Assembly (NCBI RefSeq): GCF_021044935.1
Contig: NZ_JAJNMP010000003.1
Location: 858,253 to 922,252, forward strand
Direction of reading: 5' to 3'
From: Agromyces cavernae
GTDB taxonomy: Bacteria; Actinomycetota; Actinomycetes; Actinomycetales; Microbacteriaceae
DNA length: 64,000 nt
The number at the start of each line of letters is the position of its first letter. The first letter of the stretch is position 1. The translations under genes were made by a program, and so were the position numbers. Shown in pieces: positions 41,758 through 50,955 of the stretch. The notes beneath the pieces were generated by a model. That model was not told the DNA's origin, made no database searches, and was given only the letters and a program-made list of their open reading frames with translations.

Positions 41758-43292
41758 CAGAAGAGCCCCTCGGGGATGTCGACGCCGGTGAGCGCGCCCG
41801 GGGCGACCGTGAACGTCAGGCCGGCGAGCTCGTCGGGCCCGAGTTCGGGCAGGCGCTGCGCCACGTCGAGGAACCGCTCGATCTCGGCCTCCTCGAGCGC
41901 CCACTCGGCGAGGGTGCGGAATTTCGCGACGTACTGCTCGCGGGCGAACGGGCGTGCGCCGAGCGGGTGCGCGTCGGCCACGGCGATCTCGTCGACGATC
42001 TCGCCGCCGTCGGCGAGCTTGATCACGACCCGGCCGCCGAAGGCCTTCTCGCTGATGTCGTTCGAGTGGTAGCGGCGGGTCCACTCGGGGTCCTCGACGG
42101 TCGAGACCTTCTTCCACAGTTCGACGGTGTCGGCGCGGTGAGCGCGCTCGGGCGAGTAGGAGTCGGCGTGGTGCCAAGTGCCGTCTTGCAGGGCCACCGC
42201 GAAGATGTACGGGATCGAGTGGTCGAGCGTCTCGCGCGAGGCGTCGGGGTCGTACTTCTGCGGATCGTTCGCGCCCGACCCGATGACGTAGTGGGTGTGG
42301 TGCGAGGTGTGCAGCGTGATCGACTCGATGTGGTCGGGGTCGAGGATCAGCGGGTACTCGGCGTGCAGCTTGCGGGCGAGGTCGATCCACGCCTGCGCCT
42401 GGTACTCGGCGGAGTGCTCCTTCGTGTACGAGTCGAGGATGGCGCGCTTGGCTTCGCCCGCGTCGGGCAGCGGCACCTCGTAGGAGCCCTCGGGCCCGTC
42501 GAGCAGCCACGCGATGACGCCGTCCTCGCCCTCGTAGATCGGCACGGGGCTCGTCTCGCCGCGCATCGCGCGGTCGACCGCCTCGACGGCCATCTTGCCC
42601 GCGAAGGCCGGGGCGTGCGCCTTCCACGTCGAGATCTCGCCCTTGCGCGACTGCCGGGTCGCGGTGGTCGTGTGCAGCGCCTGGCCGATGGCCTGGAAGA
42701 TCGTCTCCTGGTCGAGACCGAGCAGGGTGCCGATGCCGGCCGCGGCCGACGGGCCGAGGTGCGCGACGTGGTCGATCTTGTGCGCGTGCAGCGAGATCGC
42801 CTTGACGAGGTCGATCTGGATCTCGTAGCCGGTGGCGATGCCGCGCACGAGGTCGCGCCCGGTGAGCCCGCGCTTCGCGGCGAGGTGCTGCGCGACGGCC
42901 GTGATCGGCGGGATGTTGTCGCCGGGGTGCGAGTAGTCGGCTGCGAGGAAGGTGTCGTGGTAGTCGAGCTCGCGCACTGCGACCCCGTTGGCCCATGCGG
43001 CCCATTCGGGCGACGTGTGGCGCGCGGCATCGGCACCGAACACCGTCGCACCGTCGCCGCCGATCGAAACCGGGTGCGACAGCGCCTGGCTGCGCGCCGA
43101 GACGACGGGCCCCCGTGCAACCGACGCCGCGGCCACCGCCGCGTTGTCGATCACGCGGTTCACGACCATGTCGATCACGTCGTCGTCGAGCTCGACCGGG
43201 TCGGTCGCGACGCCCGCGAGCTGCCAGGCGAGCTGGCCCTCTCGGGCGAGGTTCTCGTCGCTTCGGTGGGTTCGGACGTGGTGCAGGTGCAT
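41757..43292 (-). CDS. prpD: 2-methylcitrate dehydratase
   Basis: A 511-residue MmgE/PrpD-family protein that dehydrates 2-methylcitrate to 2-methyl-cis-aconitate. Conserved blocks are [40 protein letters not shown], and later the [16 protein letters not shown] [15 protein letters not shown]. The ATG at 43292 follows GAAAGG and is chosen over one at 43316 that falls in the intergenic gap. It is the first enzyme gene of the GntR-prpD-prpB-prpC operon, 27 bp after the regulator. Confidence 0.93.
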   Translation of the reverse strand: MHLHHVRTHRSDENLAREGQLAWQLAGVATDPVELDDDVIDMVVNRVIDNAAVAAASVARGPVVSARSQALSHPVSIGGDGATVFGADAARHTSPEWAAWANGVAVRELDYHDTFLAADYSHPGDNIPPITAVAQHLAAKRGLTGRDLVRGIATGYEIQIDLVKAISLHAHKIDHVAHLGPSAAAGIGTLLGLDQETIFQAIGQALHTTTATRQSRKGEISTWKAHAPAFAGKMAVEAVDRAMRGETSPVPIYEGEDGVIAWLLDGPEGSYEVPLPDAGEAKRAILDSYTKEHSAEYQAQAWIDLARKLHAEYPLILDPDHIESITLHTSHHTHYVIGSGANDPQKYDPDASRETLDHSIPYIFAVALQDGTWHHADSYSPERAHRADTVELWKKVSTVEDPEWTRRYHSNDISEKAFGGRVVIKLADGGEIVDEIAVADAHPLGARPFAREQYVAKFRTLAEWALEEAEIERFLDVAQRLPELGPDELAGLTFTVAPGALTGVDIPEGLF

Positions 43293-43319
43293 GGTGGACC
43301 TTTCTCGGTGTTCCATCGG

Positions 43320-43988
43320 TCAGGCTACGCGGTGCCCGTCGGGCTGACGAGCCTCGATCGAGGCCAGTGCGTGTCGGAGGCTCATGTGCAGGTGCACGTG
43401 AGTGGCGTGGGCTGCGAGCGACGCGTCGCCGGCGATGATCGCCTCGACGATGAGCAGATGCTCGGATGCCGCGGCGCGAAGTCGCTCGGGATGCTGGCGT
43501 GCGAGCCGCCGCACACGGGCCGAGTGCAGACGGGCGTTGCGCAGGGCGCCGATGAGCAGCGGGTTGGCGACCGCGGCATCGAGTTCGGCGTCGAGCGCGT
43601 CGACGGTCTCGTAGTAGTCGCGCAGGCCGCCCTCGTCGCCCGAGGCGAGCTGGCCGGGTGAGAGCTGCAGCCGGCTGCGCAGGCCCGCGAAGCGTTCGGG
43701 TTCGCGGCGCATGGCTGCCAGGCGAGCGGCCTGCTCCTCGAGCGCCTCGCGCAGTTCGTAGAGAGCCGTGATGCTCGCCGCCGAGAGCTCGCTCACCTGC
43801 AGCACGCGCGGTGACGCGGCGGTGGCGAGGCCGTCGGCCTCGAGCCGTGCGAGTGCTTCGCGCACCGGGGTACGGGAGACGCCGAGGCGATTGGCCTGTT
43901 CGACCTCGGCGAGCGCGGCGCCGGGCGCGAGCACCCCGTCGAGGATCTCCTCGCGGAGTGCGCGGTAGGCGCGGTCACTGGCTCGCAT
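43320..43988 (-). CDS. GntR/FadR-subfamily regulator of the prp operon
   Basis: A 222-residue regulator with an N-terminal winged HTH (RALREEILDGVLAPGAALAE, then LGVSRTPVREALARLEADG) and the all-helical FCD ligand domain (LYELREALEEQAARLAAMR, later HLLIVEAIIAGD). AAGAAGGAG precedes the ATG. Two TGTATACA palindromes upstream (44009-44070) are likely operators. As first gene of the operon it probably senses a propionate-pathway intermediate such as 2-methylcitrate (inference). Confidence 0.9.
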   Translation of the reverse strand: MRASDRAYRALREEILDGVLAPGAALAEVEQANRLGVSRTPVREALARLEADGLATAASPRVLQVSELSAASITALYELREALEEQAARLAAMRREPERFAGLRSRLQLSPGQLASGDEGGLRDYYETVDALDAELDAAVANPLLIGALRNARLHSARVRRLARQHPERLRAAASEHLLIVEAIIAGDASLAAHATHVHLHMSLRHALASIEARQPDGHRVA

Positions 43989-44008
43989 CGAACTCCTTCT
44001 TCCCGTTA

Positions 44009-44070
44009 TGTATACACTACGTCGGGTCTCGTTGCAATCGACGCCTCGAACCCACCCGTGTGTATACACA
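44009..44070. promoter_or_regulatory. Paired TGTATACA operators of the GntR-prp operon
   Basis: TGTATACA (44009-44016) and the longer TGTGTATACACA (44059-44070) have centres 52 bp apart, about five helical turns, which would allow looping. They sit between the divergent GntR and sufS genes. Confidence 0.7.
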
Positions 44071-44143
44071 GATATTTCCGCTGGGTCTGATTGCCACTCC
44101 GGGCCGATGCCCACCCATCCGTGGGACGATTGAAGGGATGAGC

Positions 44144-45427
44144 ATGAGCGACCTCCGCCGCGACTTCCCGGCCTTCGACCAGGCATCCGCCGGCGGCATC
44201 CCGACCGCCTACCTCGACTCGGCCGCCACGTCGCAGCGCCCGCGTCAGGTGCTCGACGCCGAGCGCGAGTACCTCGAGCACCACCTCGCCCCGGTGCACC
44301 GCGGGGCGAGTGCGGCCGTCGGCCTCTCGACGACCCTCTTCGAAGAGGCACGGGCCACCGTCGCCCGATTCGTCGGCGCCGGCGAGCGCGAGATCGTGTG
44401 GACCGAGAACGCCACCGACGCGATCAACATGGTCGCCCTCGGCATCGCCGACGCGAGCGCGGGGCTCGGAGGGGCATCCGCTCGCTCGCTCGCACTCGAA
44501 CCCGGCGACGAGATCGTCATCACCGAGGCCGAGCACCACGCCAATCTCATCCCCTGGCAACGCCTTGCGGCCAAGACGGGCGCGCGGCTGCGCGCCGTGC
44601 GGGTCGACGAGCACGGCCTGTGGTCGGCCGACGACCTCGCCGCCGAGCTGAGCGACCGCACCCGCATCGTCGCCGTCGCCGAGGTGTCGAACGTCACCGG
44701 CTATCTCGCGCCCGTCGCCGACGTCGTATCGCTCGCGCATGCGCGCGGCGCACTGGTCGTGCTCGACGCCTGCCAGTCGGTGCCGCACCGTCCGACCGAC
44801 TTCGGCGCGATGGGCGTCGATTTCGCCGCGTTCTCGGGGCACAAGATGCTCGGGCCGAATGGCATCGGCGTGCTGTACGGCCGCGAAGAGCTGCTCGACG
44901 TGCTGCCGCCAGCACGCACCGGCGGGTCGACCATCACGCGCGTCACGCTCGAGACCGCCGATTTCCTGCCGTCGCCGCACCGCTTCGAGGCCGGCACGCA
45001 GCCCGTGTCGCAGGCGGTCGCACTCGCCGAGGCCGTGCGATACCTCGAGGCCATCGGCATGGACGAGGTCGCCCGGCACGAGTCGCAGCTCGCGGCGCGC
45101 ATCGTCGAGGGGGTCGCACAGCTGCCCGGTGTCCGTGTCATCGGACCGGGCGTCGGCGTCGAACGGGCGGGGCTCGTCGCCGTCTCGGTCGACGGGGTGC
45201 ACGCCCACGACGTGGGCCAGTACCTCGACGAAGCCGGCCTCGTCGTGCGCGTCGGCCACCACTGCGCGCAGCCGCTGCACCGCGCCCTCGGCATCACCGC
45301 GTCGACGCGGGCGAGCGCCCACGTGTACACCACCGACGACGAGGTCGACCGCTTCGTCGAGGCACTCGGCGGCGTCCGTGAATTCTTCGGCGTCTCGGAT
45401 GCCCCGGCCGCGGCGGTCATCGCGTGA
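44144..45427 (+). CDS. sufS: SufS-type cysteine desulfurase
   Basis: A 427-residue PLP enzyme that removes sulfur from cysteine for Fe-S cluster assembly. Markers are YLDSAATSQRPRQVLDA, EAEHHANLIPWQRLA, the PLP-Lys block FAAFSGHKMLGPNGIGVLYG, and the catalytic Cys in VRVGHHCAQPLHRALGI. The second of two ATGs (44144) lies 6 bases from GAAGGG. It is followed by sufU 40 bp downstream, the usual desulfurase/acceptor pair; no sufBCD is in the window. Confidence 0.95.
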   Translation: MSDLRRDFPAFDQASAGGIPTAYLDSAATSQRPRQVLDAEREYLEHHLAPVHRGASAAVGLSTTLFEEARATVARFVGAGEREIVWTENATDAINMVALGIADASAGLGGASARSLALEPGDEIVITEAEHHANLIPWQRLAAKTGARLRAVRVDEHGLWSADDLAAELSDRTRIVAVAEVSNVTGYLAPVADVVSLAHARGALVVLDACQSVPHRPTDFGAMGVDFAAFSGHKMLGPNGIGVLYGREELLDVLPPARTGGSTITRVTLETADFLPSPHRFEAGTQPVSQAVALAEAVRYLEAIGMDEVARHESQLAARIVEGVAQLPGVRVIGPGVGVERAGLVAVSVDGVHAHDVGQYLDEAGLVVRVGHHCAQPLHRALGITASTRASAHVYTTDDEVDRFVEALGGVREFFGVSDAPAAAVIA

Positions 45428-45467
45428 GCGGGGGCGTGAGCGGGGCGGGCATGAGCCGGGGCAACGC

Positions 45468-45923
45468 ATGAGCGGGCTCGAGGGTCTCTACCAGCAGATC
45501 ATCCTCGACCAGGCGAAGGCGCGGCACGGCGACGGCCCGCTCGACGGCGCCGACGCCGAGCACCACGAGTTCAACCCGACCTGCGGCGACGAGCTCACCA
45601 TGCGCATCCGCCTCGACGATGCCCACGCCCGCATCGCCGAGCTCGCTTGGCAGGGCGACGGCTGCAGCATCTCGATGGCCTCGGCCTCGACGCTCGCCGA
45701 GCTCGCGACCGGTCGCGACGTCGGCGAGGTGCGCGAACTCATCGACGGGTTCCGGGCCATGCTGCGCTCGCAGGGTCAGGGCGAACCCGACGAAGAGCTG
45801 CTCGGCGACGCGATCGCGTTCCACGGTGTCTCGAAGTACGTCATGCGCGTGAAGTGCGCGATGCTCGGCTGGGTCGCGCTCGAGGCGTGCCTCACCGAGG
45901 CCGCGGCCACGCCTGTCGAGTAG
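45468..45923 (+). CDS. sufU: SufU iron-sulfur assembly sulfur-transfer protein
   Basis: A 151-residue IscU-like protein that accepts sulfur from SufS. The three conserved zinc-binding Cys are in NPTCGDEL, WQGDGCSISMAS and MRVKCAMLGW, with the SufU-specific insertion between the second and third. The C-terminal PVE and stop are supplied by the first unit of a 16-bp tandem repeat (45915-45923). Confidence 0.95.
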   Translation: MSGLEGLYQQIILDQAKARHGDGPLDGADAEHHEFNPTCGDELTMRIRLDDAHARIAELAWQGDGCSISMASASTLAELATGRDVGEVRELIDGFRAMLRSQGQGEPDEELLGDAIAFHGVSKYVMRVKCAMLGWVALEACLTEAAATPVE

Positions 45924-45995
45924 CGCGCCTGTCGAGTAGCGCGTCGGTCGAGTAGCGCGTCGGTCGAGTAGGCGCGCCGGCGCCGTATCGAGACC
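45915..45995. repeat. 16-bp tandem array leading into a 34-bp-family repeat
   Basis: GTCGAGTAG begins at 45915, 45931, 45947 and 45963, an exact 16-bp period. The last unit is the left half of a complete 34-bp repeat (45962-45995). The first unit contains the sufU stop. Confidence 0.85.
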
Positions 45996-46020
45996 TCGCC
46001 CCGCCGCGGACGAGTGCCAT

Positions 46021-46078
46021 CTCAGGAGAATGGTCGCCATCCCCACCTGACACGGCGGATCGAGCCCATCCTCCTGAG
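46021..46078. terminator. Inverted repeat between convergent sufU and lysE genes
   Basis: CTCAGGAGAATGG (46021-46033) and 46066-46078 pair at 12 of 13 positions. Similar in sequence to the convergent-gene repeat at 20911-20964. Confidence 0.55.
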
Positions 46079-46095
46079 CTGCGCGACGCGCCGCC

Positions 46096-46734
46096 TCAGT
46101 GCTTGTCGCCGCTGAGCGCGAGCACGCCGCCGAGCCCGATCATCATGACGCCGCCGGTGGCGGCGAGGTGGGATGCCCGACGCGGGGAACGGGCGAACCA
46201 GTTGCGCGCAGCGCTCGCAGCGAGCGCCCACACCGAATCGCAGATGAGCGCGAGCACGATGAACACGACGCCCAGCTCGAAGAGCTGCAGCGGGATCGAC
46301 CCCGCGCTGAACGACACGAACTGGGGCAGCACGGCCACGAAGAACGCGATCGTCTTGGGGTTCGTGACTCCCACGACGAAGCCCTCGCCGAGCTGTCGCC
46401 AGTGCGAACGAGGCGGCGCCTCGCCGTTGACGGCGTCGGCGGCGTCGGCTCGATGCCGGATCGCCTGCACGCCGAGATAGACGAGGTACGCGGCGCCGAC
46501 GAACTTGATGATCGTGAACACGACGACCGACTGGGCCACGAGTGCGCCGACCCCGAGCGCGACCGCGGTCACGAGCGGCACCATGCCGATCGCATTGCCG
46601 ACCACGCTCAACAGGCCGCCGAGGCGGCCGAGCGCGAGCGAGCGCCCGATCACGAACAGCACGCTCGGACCGGGGATCACGATGAGGACGATCGAGGCGA
46701 TCACGAACGTCCACAGGTTCTCGACGGGCACCAT
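46096..46734 (-). CDS. LysE/RhtB-family amino-acid exporter
   Basis: A 212-residue membrane protein with six helices. The family start PGPSVLFVIGRSLALGRLGG and the block GEGFVVGVTNPKTIAFFVAVLPQF are classic LysE/RhtB features. It would export a basic or neutral amino acid or homoserine lactone-type compound. The gene is monocistronic between convergent and divergent neighbours. Confidence 0.92.
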   Translation of the reverse strand: MVPVENLWTFVIASIVLIVIPGPSVLFVIGRSLALGRLGGLLSVVGNAIGMVPLVTAVALGVGALVAQSVVVFTIIKFVGAAYLVYLGVQAIRHRADAADAVNGEAPPRSHWRQLGEGFVVGVTNPKTIAFFVAVLPQFVSFSAGSIPLQLFELGVVFIVLALICDSVWALAASAARNWFARSPRRASHLAATGGVMMIGLGGVLALSGDKH

Positions 46735-46773
46735 CAGAGCAGGTTAGCGCCGATCGGCGCTACGGTGGCTCTC

Positions 46774-47892
46774 GTGAGCGACCACATCTCTGCGACCGTC
46801 GCCGACGGAGTCGGCCACGTGACGCTCGATCGACCCCAGGCGCTCAACGCGCTCTCATTCGAGATGATCACGTCGCTCACGTCGATATTCGACGCCTGGC
46901 GCGACGACACCGAGGTCGGCGTCGTCGTGCTCGACGGTGCGGGCGACCGCGGATTCTGCGCGGGCGGCGACGTGCGCGAACTCCACGGCTACGCGACCAA
47001 CGACGGCCACGCCGAGGCGCACGCGTTCTTCCGCACCGAGTACCGGCTGAACGCCGCGATCGCGCGCTACCCGAAACCGGTCGTCGCGATCATGGACGGC
47101 ATCACGATGGGCGGCGGCATCGGACTCGCCGGCCACGCGTCCATCCGTGTCGTCACCGAGCGCTCGCGCGTCGCGATGCCCGAGACGCGAATCGGCTTCA
47201 CCCCCGATGTCGGAGGCTCGTGGCTGCTCGCGAAGGCGCCCGGCGAGCTCGGCGTGCACCTCGCGCTGAACTCACGCACCATGGACGCCGCCGACGCCCT
47301 GCACGCCGGGTTCGCCGACGCCTTCGTGCCGTCCGAGCGCCTGCCGCACCTGCTGCAGGCCCTCGCCGAACGTGCCGACCCGGGCACTCCCGCTGAGATC
47401 GTCATGCTCTTCGACGAGACGCCAGGCCCATCCACGCTCGCGCTCGCGCGCGACTGGGTCGACGCCTGCTATTCGGCGCCGACGGTCGGCGAGATCATCT
47501 CCCGGCTACGCGCGTTCGCCGAGGGGCATCAGGATGCCGCGTCGAGCGCGTTCCCGCGACATCCGCTCGACCCGGGCGCGTTCGCCTACGCGGCCGCAGC
47601 GGCCGACGAACTCGAGTCGCTCTCGCCGACGGCGCTCGCGGTGACGCTCGAATCGGTGCGCCGCGCGCGCACGCTGCCGCGGCTCGAGGACGCCCTCGAG
47701 CAGGAATTCCGTGCGGTGACCTGGTTCATCGAGCAACACGACCTGCACGAGGGCATCAGGGCGCAGGTCATCGACAAGGACCGGCGGCCGCGGTGGAACC
47801 CGCCCGAGCTGCACGACCTCCCGCCGGGGCTCGTCGACCGCGTGCTCGACGAGCAGCGGTTCGACCCGGTGTGGCCCGCGCCTGCCGAGTAG
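46774..47892 (+). CDS. 3-hydroxyisobutyryl-CoA hydrolase (enoyl-CoA hydratase superfamily)
   Basis: A 372-residue crotonase-fold protein, which cleaves 3-hydroxyisobutyryl-CoA in valine degradation. Features are VTLDRPQALNALSFEMI, the oxyanion-hole GFCAGGDVRELHG, and MGGGIGLAGHASIRV with TRIGFTPDVGGSW and its catalytic acid. The length and the C-terminal half (ESVRRARTLPRLEDALEQEF) separate it from short enoyl-CoA hydratases. Start GTG at 46774. No other valine-pathway gene adjoins it. Confidence 0.88.
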   Translation: MSDHISATVADGVGHVTLDRPQALNALSFEMITSLTSIFDAWRDDTEVGVVVLDGAGDRGFCAGGDVRELHGYATNDGHAEAHAFFRTEYRLNAAIARYPKPVVAIMDGITMGGGIGLAGHASIRVVTERSRVAMPETRIGFTPDVGGSWLLAKAPGELGVHLALNSRTMDAADALHAGFADAFVPSERLPHLLQALAERADPGTPAEIVMLFDETPGPSTLALARDWVDACYSAPTVGEIISRLRAFAEGHQDAASSAFPRHPLDPGAFAYAAAAADELESLSPTALAVTLESVRRARTLPRLEDALEQEFRAVTWFIEQHDLHEGIRAQVIDKDRRPRWNPPELHDLPPGLVDRVLDEQRFDPVWPAPAE

Positions 47893-47900
47893 CTCCGGGC

Positions 47901-48443
47901 TCAGTCGGCGGGGTTCACCGCCGTGCCCGTGAGCACCGCTCGGGCGAGGCCGTGGAAGAAGCACTGCGACCCGAGCACGGCCGGAGTCGATTCGGGATCG
48001 ACGCGGAGACGGGCGACATCGAGCGCGTGCACGACGAAGAAGTAGCGGTGCACGCCGGTGCCGGGCGGCGGGCCCGAGCCGACGTAGCGTCGCTCGCCCT
48101 CCTCGTTGCGCAGCACGAGCGCACCGTGCGGCAGCTTGATGCCGCCCGGCTCGCCCGCATCGGCATCGAGGCTCGTGACGCTCGCGGGGATGTTCGCGAC
48201 CGCCCAGTGCCACCACCCCGAACCGCTCGGCGCGTCGGGGTCGAAGCAGGTCACGGCGAAGCTCTGCGTCGCCGGCGGGAAGCCCGACCACGACAGCTGG
48301 GGTGAGCGGTCGCCGGCGCCATGACCGGTCGCTCGAAGCGACAGCGGCAGCTCCTCGCCGTCTGCGAAGTCGGCGCTCGTGAGAGTGAAGGCGGGCATGG
48401 GCTTCAGCGCCTGCAGCGCCGCGTACGGGTCGTAGTCGAGCAT
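47901..48443 (-). CDS. YbhB/YbcL-type PEBP-family protein
   Basis: A 180-residue phosphatidylethanolamine-binding-protein fold. Ligand-site blocks are FAVTCFDPDAPSGSGWWHW, then the conserved GTGVHRYFFVVHALD. The cellular role of bacterial members is unknown. GGAGG is 6 bases upstream of the ATG. Confidence 0.92.
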   Translation of the reverse strand: MLDYDPYAALQALKPMPAFTLTSADFADGEELPLSLRATGHGAGDRSPQLSWSGFPPATQSFAVTCFDPDAPSGSGWWHWAVANIPASVTSLDADAGEPGGIKLPHGALVLRNEEGERRYVGSGPPPGTGVHRYFFVVHALDVARLRVDPESTPAVLGSQCFFHGLARAVLTGTAVNPAD

Positions 48444-48531
48444 CGACGGCCTCCTCGCTCAGTGCCAGCCTACGGTCGATCGGCGTCGCCGTACACGGCA
48501 ACCACGCGGCATCCGCTCGTAGAATCTCGGG

Positions 48532-49422
48532 GTGCCGCTCGCCAAGATCCTGCTCTACTACGCCTTCACGCCGCTCGCCGACCCCGACGCGGTTCGGCTG
48601 TGGCAGCGCGACCTCGCCGAATCGCTCGGGCTCCGCGGGCGCATCCTGATCTCGAAGGACGGGCTGAACGGCACACTCGGCGGCGAGCTGGGCACGCTGA
48701 AGCGGTACGTGCGCAAGACCCGCGAGTACCCGGCGTTCCGCGACATCGACTTCAAGTGGAGTGCAGGCAGCGGCCTCGACGGCGCCGGCGCGAGCCTCGA
48801 CTTCCCGAAGCTCAGCGTCAAGGTGCGCGACGAGATCGTCTCGTTCGGCGCGCCCGGCGAGCTGGGCGTCGACGAGCGCGGCGTGATCGGAGGCGGCACG
48901 AAGCTCACGCCCGACGCCCTGCACGACCTCGTCGCCGAGCGCGGAGACGAAGTGGCCTTCTTCGACGGCCGCAACGCGCTCGAGGCGGCCATCGGCCGGT
49001 TCCGCGGCGCGATCGTGCCCGACGTCGAGACGACGCGCGACTTCGTGGAACTCCTCGACTCGGGTGGATACGACCATCTCAAGGGTCGCCCGGTCGTCAC
49101 GTACTGCACGGGCGGCATCCGCTGCGAGGTGCTGTCGAGCCTCATGGTCAGCCGCGGCTTCGGCGAGGTGTACCAGCTCGACGGCGGCATCGTGCGTTAC
49201 GGCGAGCGCTTCGGCGACGACGGCCTCTGGCAGGGGTCGCTCTACGTCTTCGACAAGCGCGGCGCCATCGAGTTCAGCGACCACGCCGAGGTGATCGGCT
49301 CGTGCGTCGTGTGCGGCACGCCGGCGAACCGAACCGCGAACTGTGCGGATGCCGCGTGCACGACCGAGCGCGTCGTGTGCGGGTCGTGCGACCTGCCGCC
49401 GTGCGCGGCGCACTCCGCCTGA
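48532..49422 (+). CDS. trhO: tRNA uridine-34 hydroxylase (rhodanese-like)
   Basis: A 296-residue TrhO/YceA-type protein that forms 5-hydroxyuridine at the tRNA wobble position. The N-terminal domain ([19 protein letters not shown]) precedes a rhodanese domain with active-site loop [14 protein letters not shown], catalytic Cys192, and [15 protein letters not shown]. The C-terminus has a cluster of Cys ([20 protein letters not shown]) that may bind metal. Start GTG at 48532. Confidence 0.92.
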   Translation: MPLAKILLYYAFTPLADPDAVRLWQRDLAESLGLRGRILISKDGLNGTLGGELGTLKRYVRKTREYPAFRDIDFKWSAGSGLDGAGASLDFPKLSVKVRDEIVSFGAPGELGVDERGVIGGGTKLTPDALHDLVAERGDEVAFFDGRNALEAAIGRFRGAIVPDVETTRDFVELLDSGGYDHLKGRPVVTYCTGGIRCEVLSSLMVSRGFGEVYQLDGGIVRYGERFGDDGLWQGSLYVFDKRGAIEFSDHAEVIGSCVVCGTPANRTANCADAACTTERVVCGSCDLPPCAAHSA

Positions 49423-49423
49423 G

Positions 49424-49924
49424 TCACCGACGAGGCCGCCGCGCATACGCGCGCGCCGCCCTGCTCGACAGGGCGAGCAGCACGAGGATGTCGAGCGCGA
49501 GCGTCACGAGCGTCGTGCGGATCGTGATCTCCTGGCCGGCCGCGTAGTCGAACCACGAGATCACGATGCTCAGCGTCGCGAAGATCATGAGCGTCAGCCG
49601 GGCCGCGTTGCTGCCGCGGTACACCGCGAAGGCCAGCAGCAACTGGGCGAGCAGCACGACCGCGCCGAAGACGAGGATGATGGCGAGCACCCCGTATGAC
49701 GCGATGCCCTCAGCCGACTCGGGGTCGATGCCGCCGTCGTCGGCCAGCACCTGATCCCATTGCGCGGCGAGGGCGACGAGCCAGACGATGCCGGCGATCA
49801 CGCGCAGCACGACGAGCACGGCGCCCGAAACCGTCGCCGCCGGTCGCTTCATGTCGGGCGGCGCCTCCACCGGCCGCACCAGCTCGGCCGGCGGCTCGAA
49901 CGCCGCACGCTTCTCGACGCTCAT
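49424..49924 (-). CDS. Four-helix membrane protein, coupled to an LssY_C gene
   Basis: A 166-residue protein with an acidic/Pro-rich N-terminus and four hydrophobic helices (GAVLVVLRVIAGIVWLVALA, ASYGVLAIILVFGAVVLLAQ, LTLMIFATLSIVISWFDYAA and LVTLALDILVLLALS). No family recognised. Its ATG overlaps the upstream gene's stop as ATGA, so the two are co-translated. Its stop is 2 bp from the convergent trhO stop. Confidence 0.75.
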   Translation of the reverse strand: MSVEKRAAFEPPAELVRPVEAPPDMKRPAATVSGAVLVVLRVIAGIVWLVALAAQWDQVLADDGGIDPESAEGIASYGVLAIILVFGAVVLLAQLLLAFAVYRGSNAARLTLMIFATLSIVISWFDYAAGQEITIRTTLVTLALDILVLLALSSRAARAYARRPRR

Positions 49925-50805
49925 GAGCCGCCACCCGGCGAAGGCGCGACCGGCGCGGCAGCGACATCCGACACATCGATCACCGGCAGGTCGCCGTCGG
50001 TGCGGATCGAATCCCCGCCGCCGTTGCGCGAGTGGTACCCGGTCGAGAAATCGGCGAGCACGTCGACACGAGCGCGGGGACTCGTTCCCACCACGGTCGC
50101 GATGATGTGGTCGCGCTCGACGTCGGTGTCGGCGTCGATCTTGTGCGTGACCTGCAGCGTGAACAGCGAGAAGCCGACGGCGCGGTCGAAGGTGCCGGCG
50201 GCGAGCCAGTCGACGCGGCGCCCACCCGGCAGCAGCCAGCCGTCGGGGGTGCGCCAGAAGCGCACGTGGTGGCGCTTGGCCGGGTTGCCCTCGACCTCCT
50301 GCTGGTACGCGAAGTCCTGCTGCCGCCCGAACAGGAAAAGTGGACTCACGGGCGCTTCGTCGTAGCTCTTGCGCGTGAGGGTCGAGGTCACGATGCGCCA
50401 GCTGGAGGCGAGGGTCACGTCGTCGGCGCGGGTCCAGCCGGCGGCGAGCATCGCCGCGTGCACGGATGTCTCGGGCCCGTCGAGCGCCAGATTCACCGGG
50501 TCGCCCAGCAATCCGTCACTCGTGCGCGTGCGACCGATGAAGTAGTCGGGCACGTAGATCGTGGTGAGGATGCGGTGCAACCGCGGCAGCACGAGGTACG
50601 CGAGCACGAGCCAGAACACCACGAAGAACGCGATGCCCCACCAGCCGAACCCGAACGATTCGGTGAGCACGAGCCACGCGAGCCACACCGAGGCGACACC
50701 CGCGAACACGAAGAAGAACGCGTCGAGGGCCGCGTTGATCGAGAACCGCCGTGCGCGCGGCGGCTCATCGATGGCATCGGATGCCGCGACCGGCGTCTCC
50801 CCCAT
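49921..50805 (-). CDS. LssY_C-domain membrane protein
   Basis: A 294-residue protein with two N-terminal helices (FFFVFAGVASVWLAWLVLTE and WGIAFFVVFWLVLAYLVLP) and a C-terminal LssY_C domain: MLAAGWTRADDVTLASSW, then the family core PLFLFGRQQDFAYQQEVEG and HHVRFWRTPDGWLLPGGR. In other bacteria the domain is fused to PAP2 phosphatases; here it stands alone. It is coupled to the four-helix protein downstream, suggesting a membrane complex. Role unknown. Confidence 0.85.
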   Translation of the reverse strand: MGETPVAASDAIDEPPRARRFSINAALDAFFFVFAGVASVWLAWLVLTESFGFGWWGIAFFVVFWLVLAYLVLPRLHRILTTIYVPDYFIGRTRTSDGLLGDPVNLALDGPETSVHAAMLAAGWTRADDVTLASSWRIVTSTLTRKSYDEAPVSPLFLFGRQQDFAYQQEVEGNPAKRHHVRFWRTPDGWLLPGGRRVDWLAAGTFDRAVGFSLFTLQVTHKIDADTDVERDHIIATVVGTSPRARVDVLADFSTGYHSRNGGGDSIRTDGDLPVIDVSDVAAAPVAPSPGGGS

Positions 50806-50904
50806 GTCGGCATGGTACCGCCGCGGTCGACGAGGCTGGTCCGAGCCGTACCCGCTGACCCTTACGGGGTGGCGTCGAGCGCAGTCCAAGTGATACCTTG
50901 CAGC

Positions 50905-50930
50905 TCTAGGTACCTAGATGCTCTAGGTAT
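50905..50930. promoter_or_regulatory. PadR-type operator
   Basis: TCTAGGTACCTAGA (50905-50918) is a perfect 14-bp palindrome, and CTCTAGGTAT (50921-50930) repeats its half. It ends 25 bp before the PadR start. Confidence 0.65.
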
Positions 50931-50955
50931 CCCACGAGTCGCGATCGGAGCACGC

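Noticed and set aside
45915..45995. 16-bp periodic repeats considered as a CRISPR or origin iteron array
   Set aside because: The unit is the arm of a dispersed palindrome seen elsewhere, and it overlaps a stop codon; there is no replication gene.
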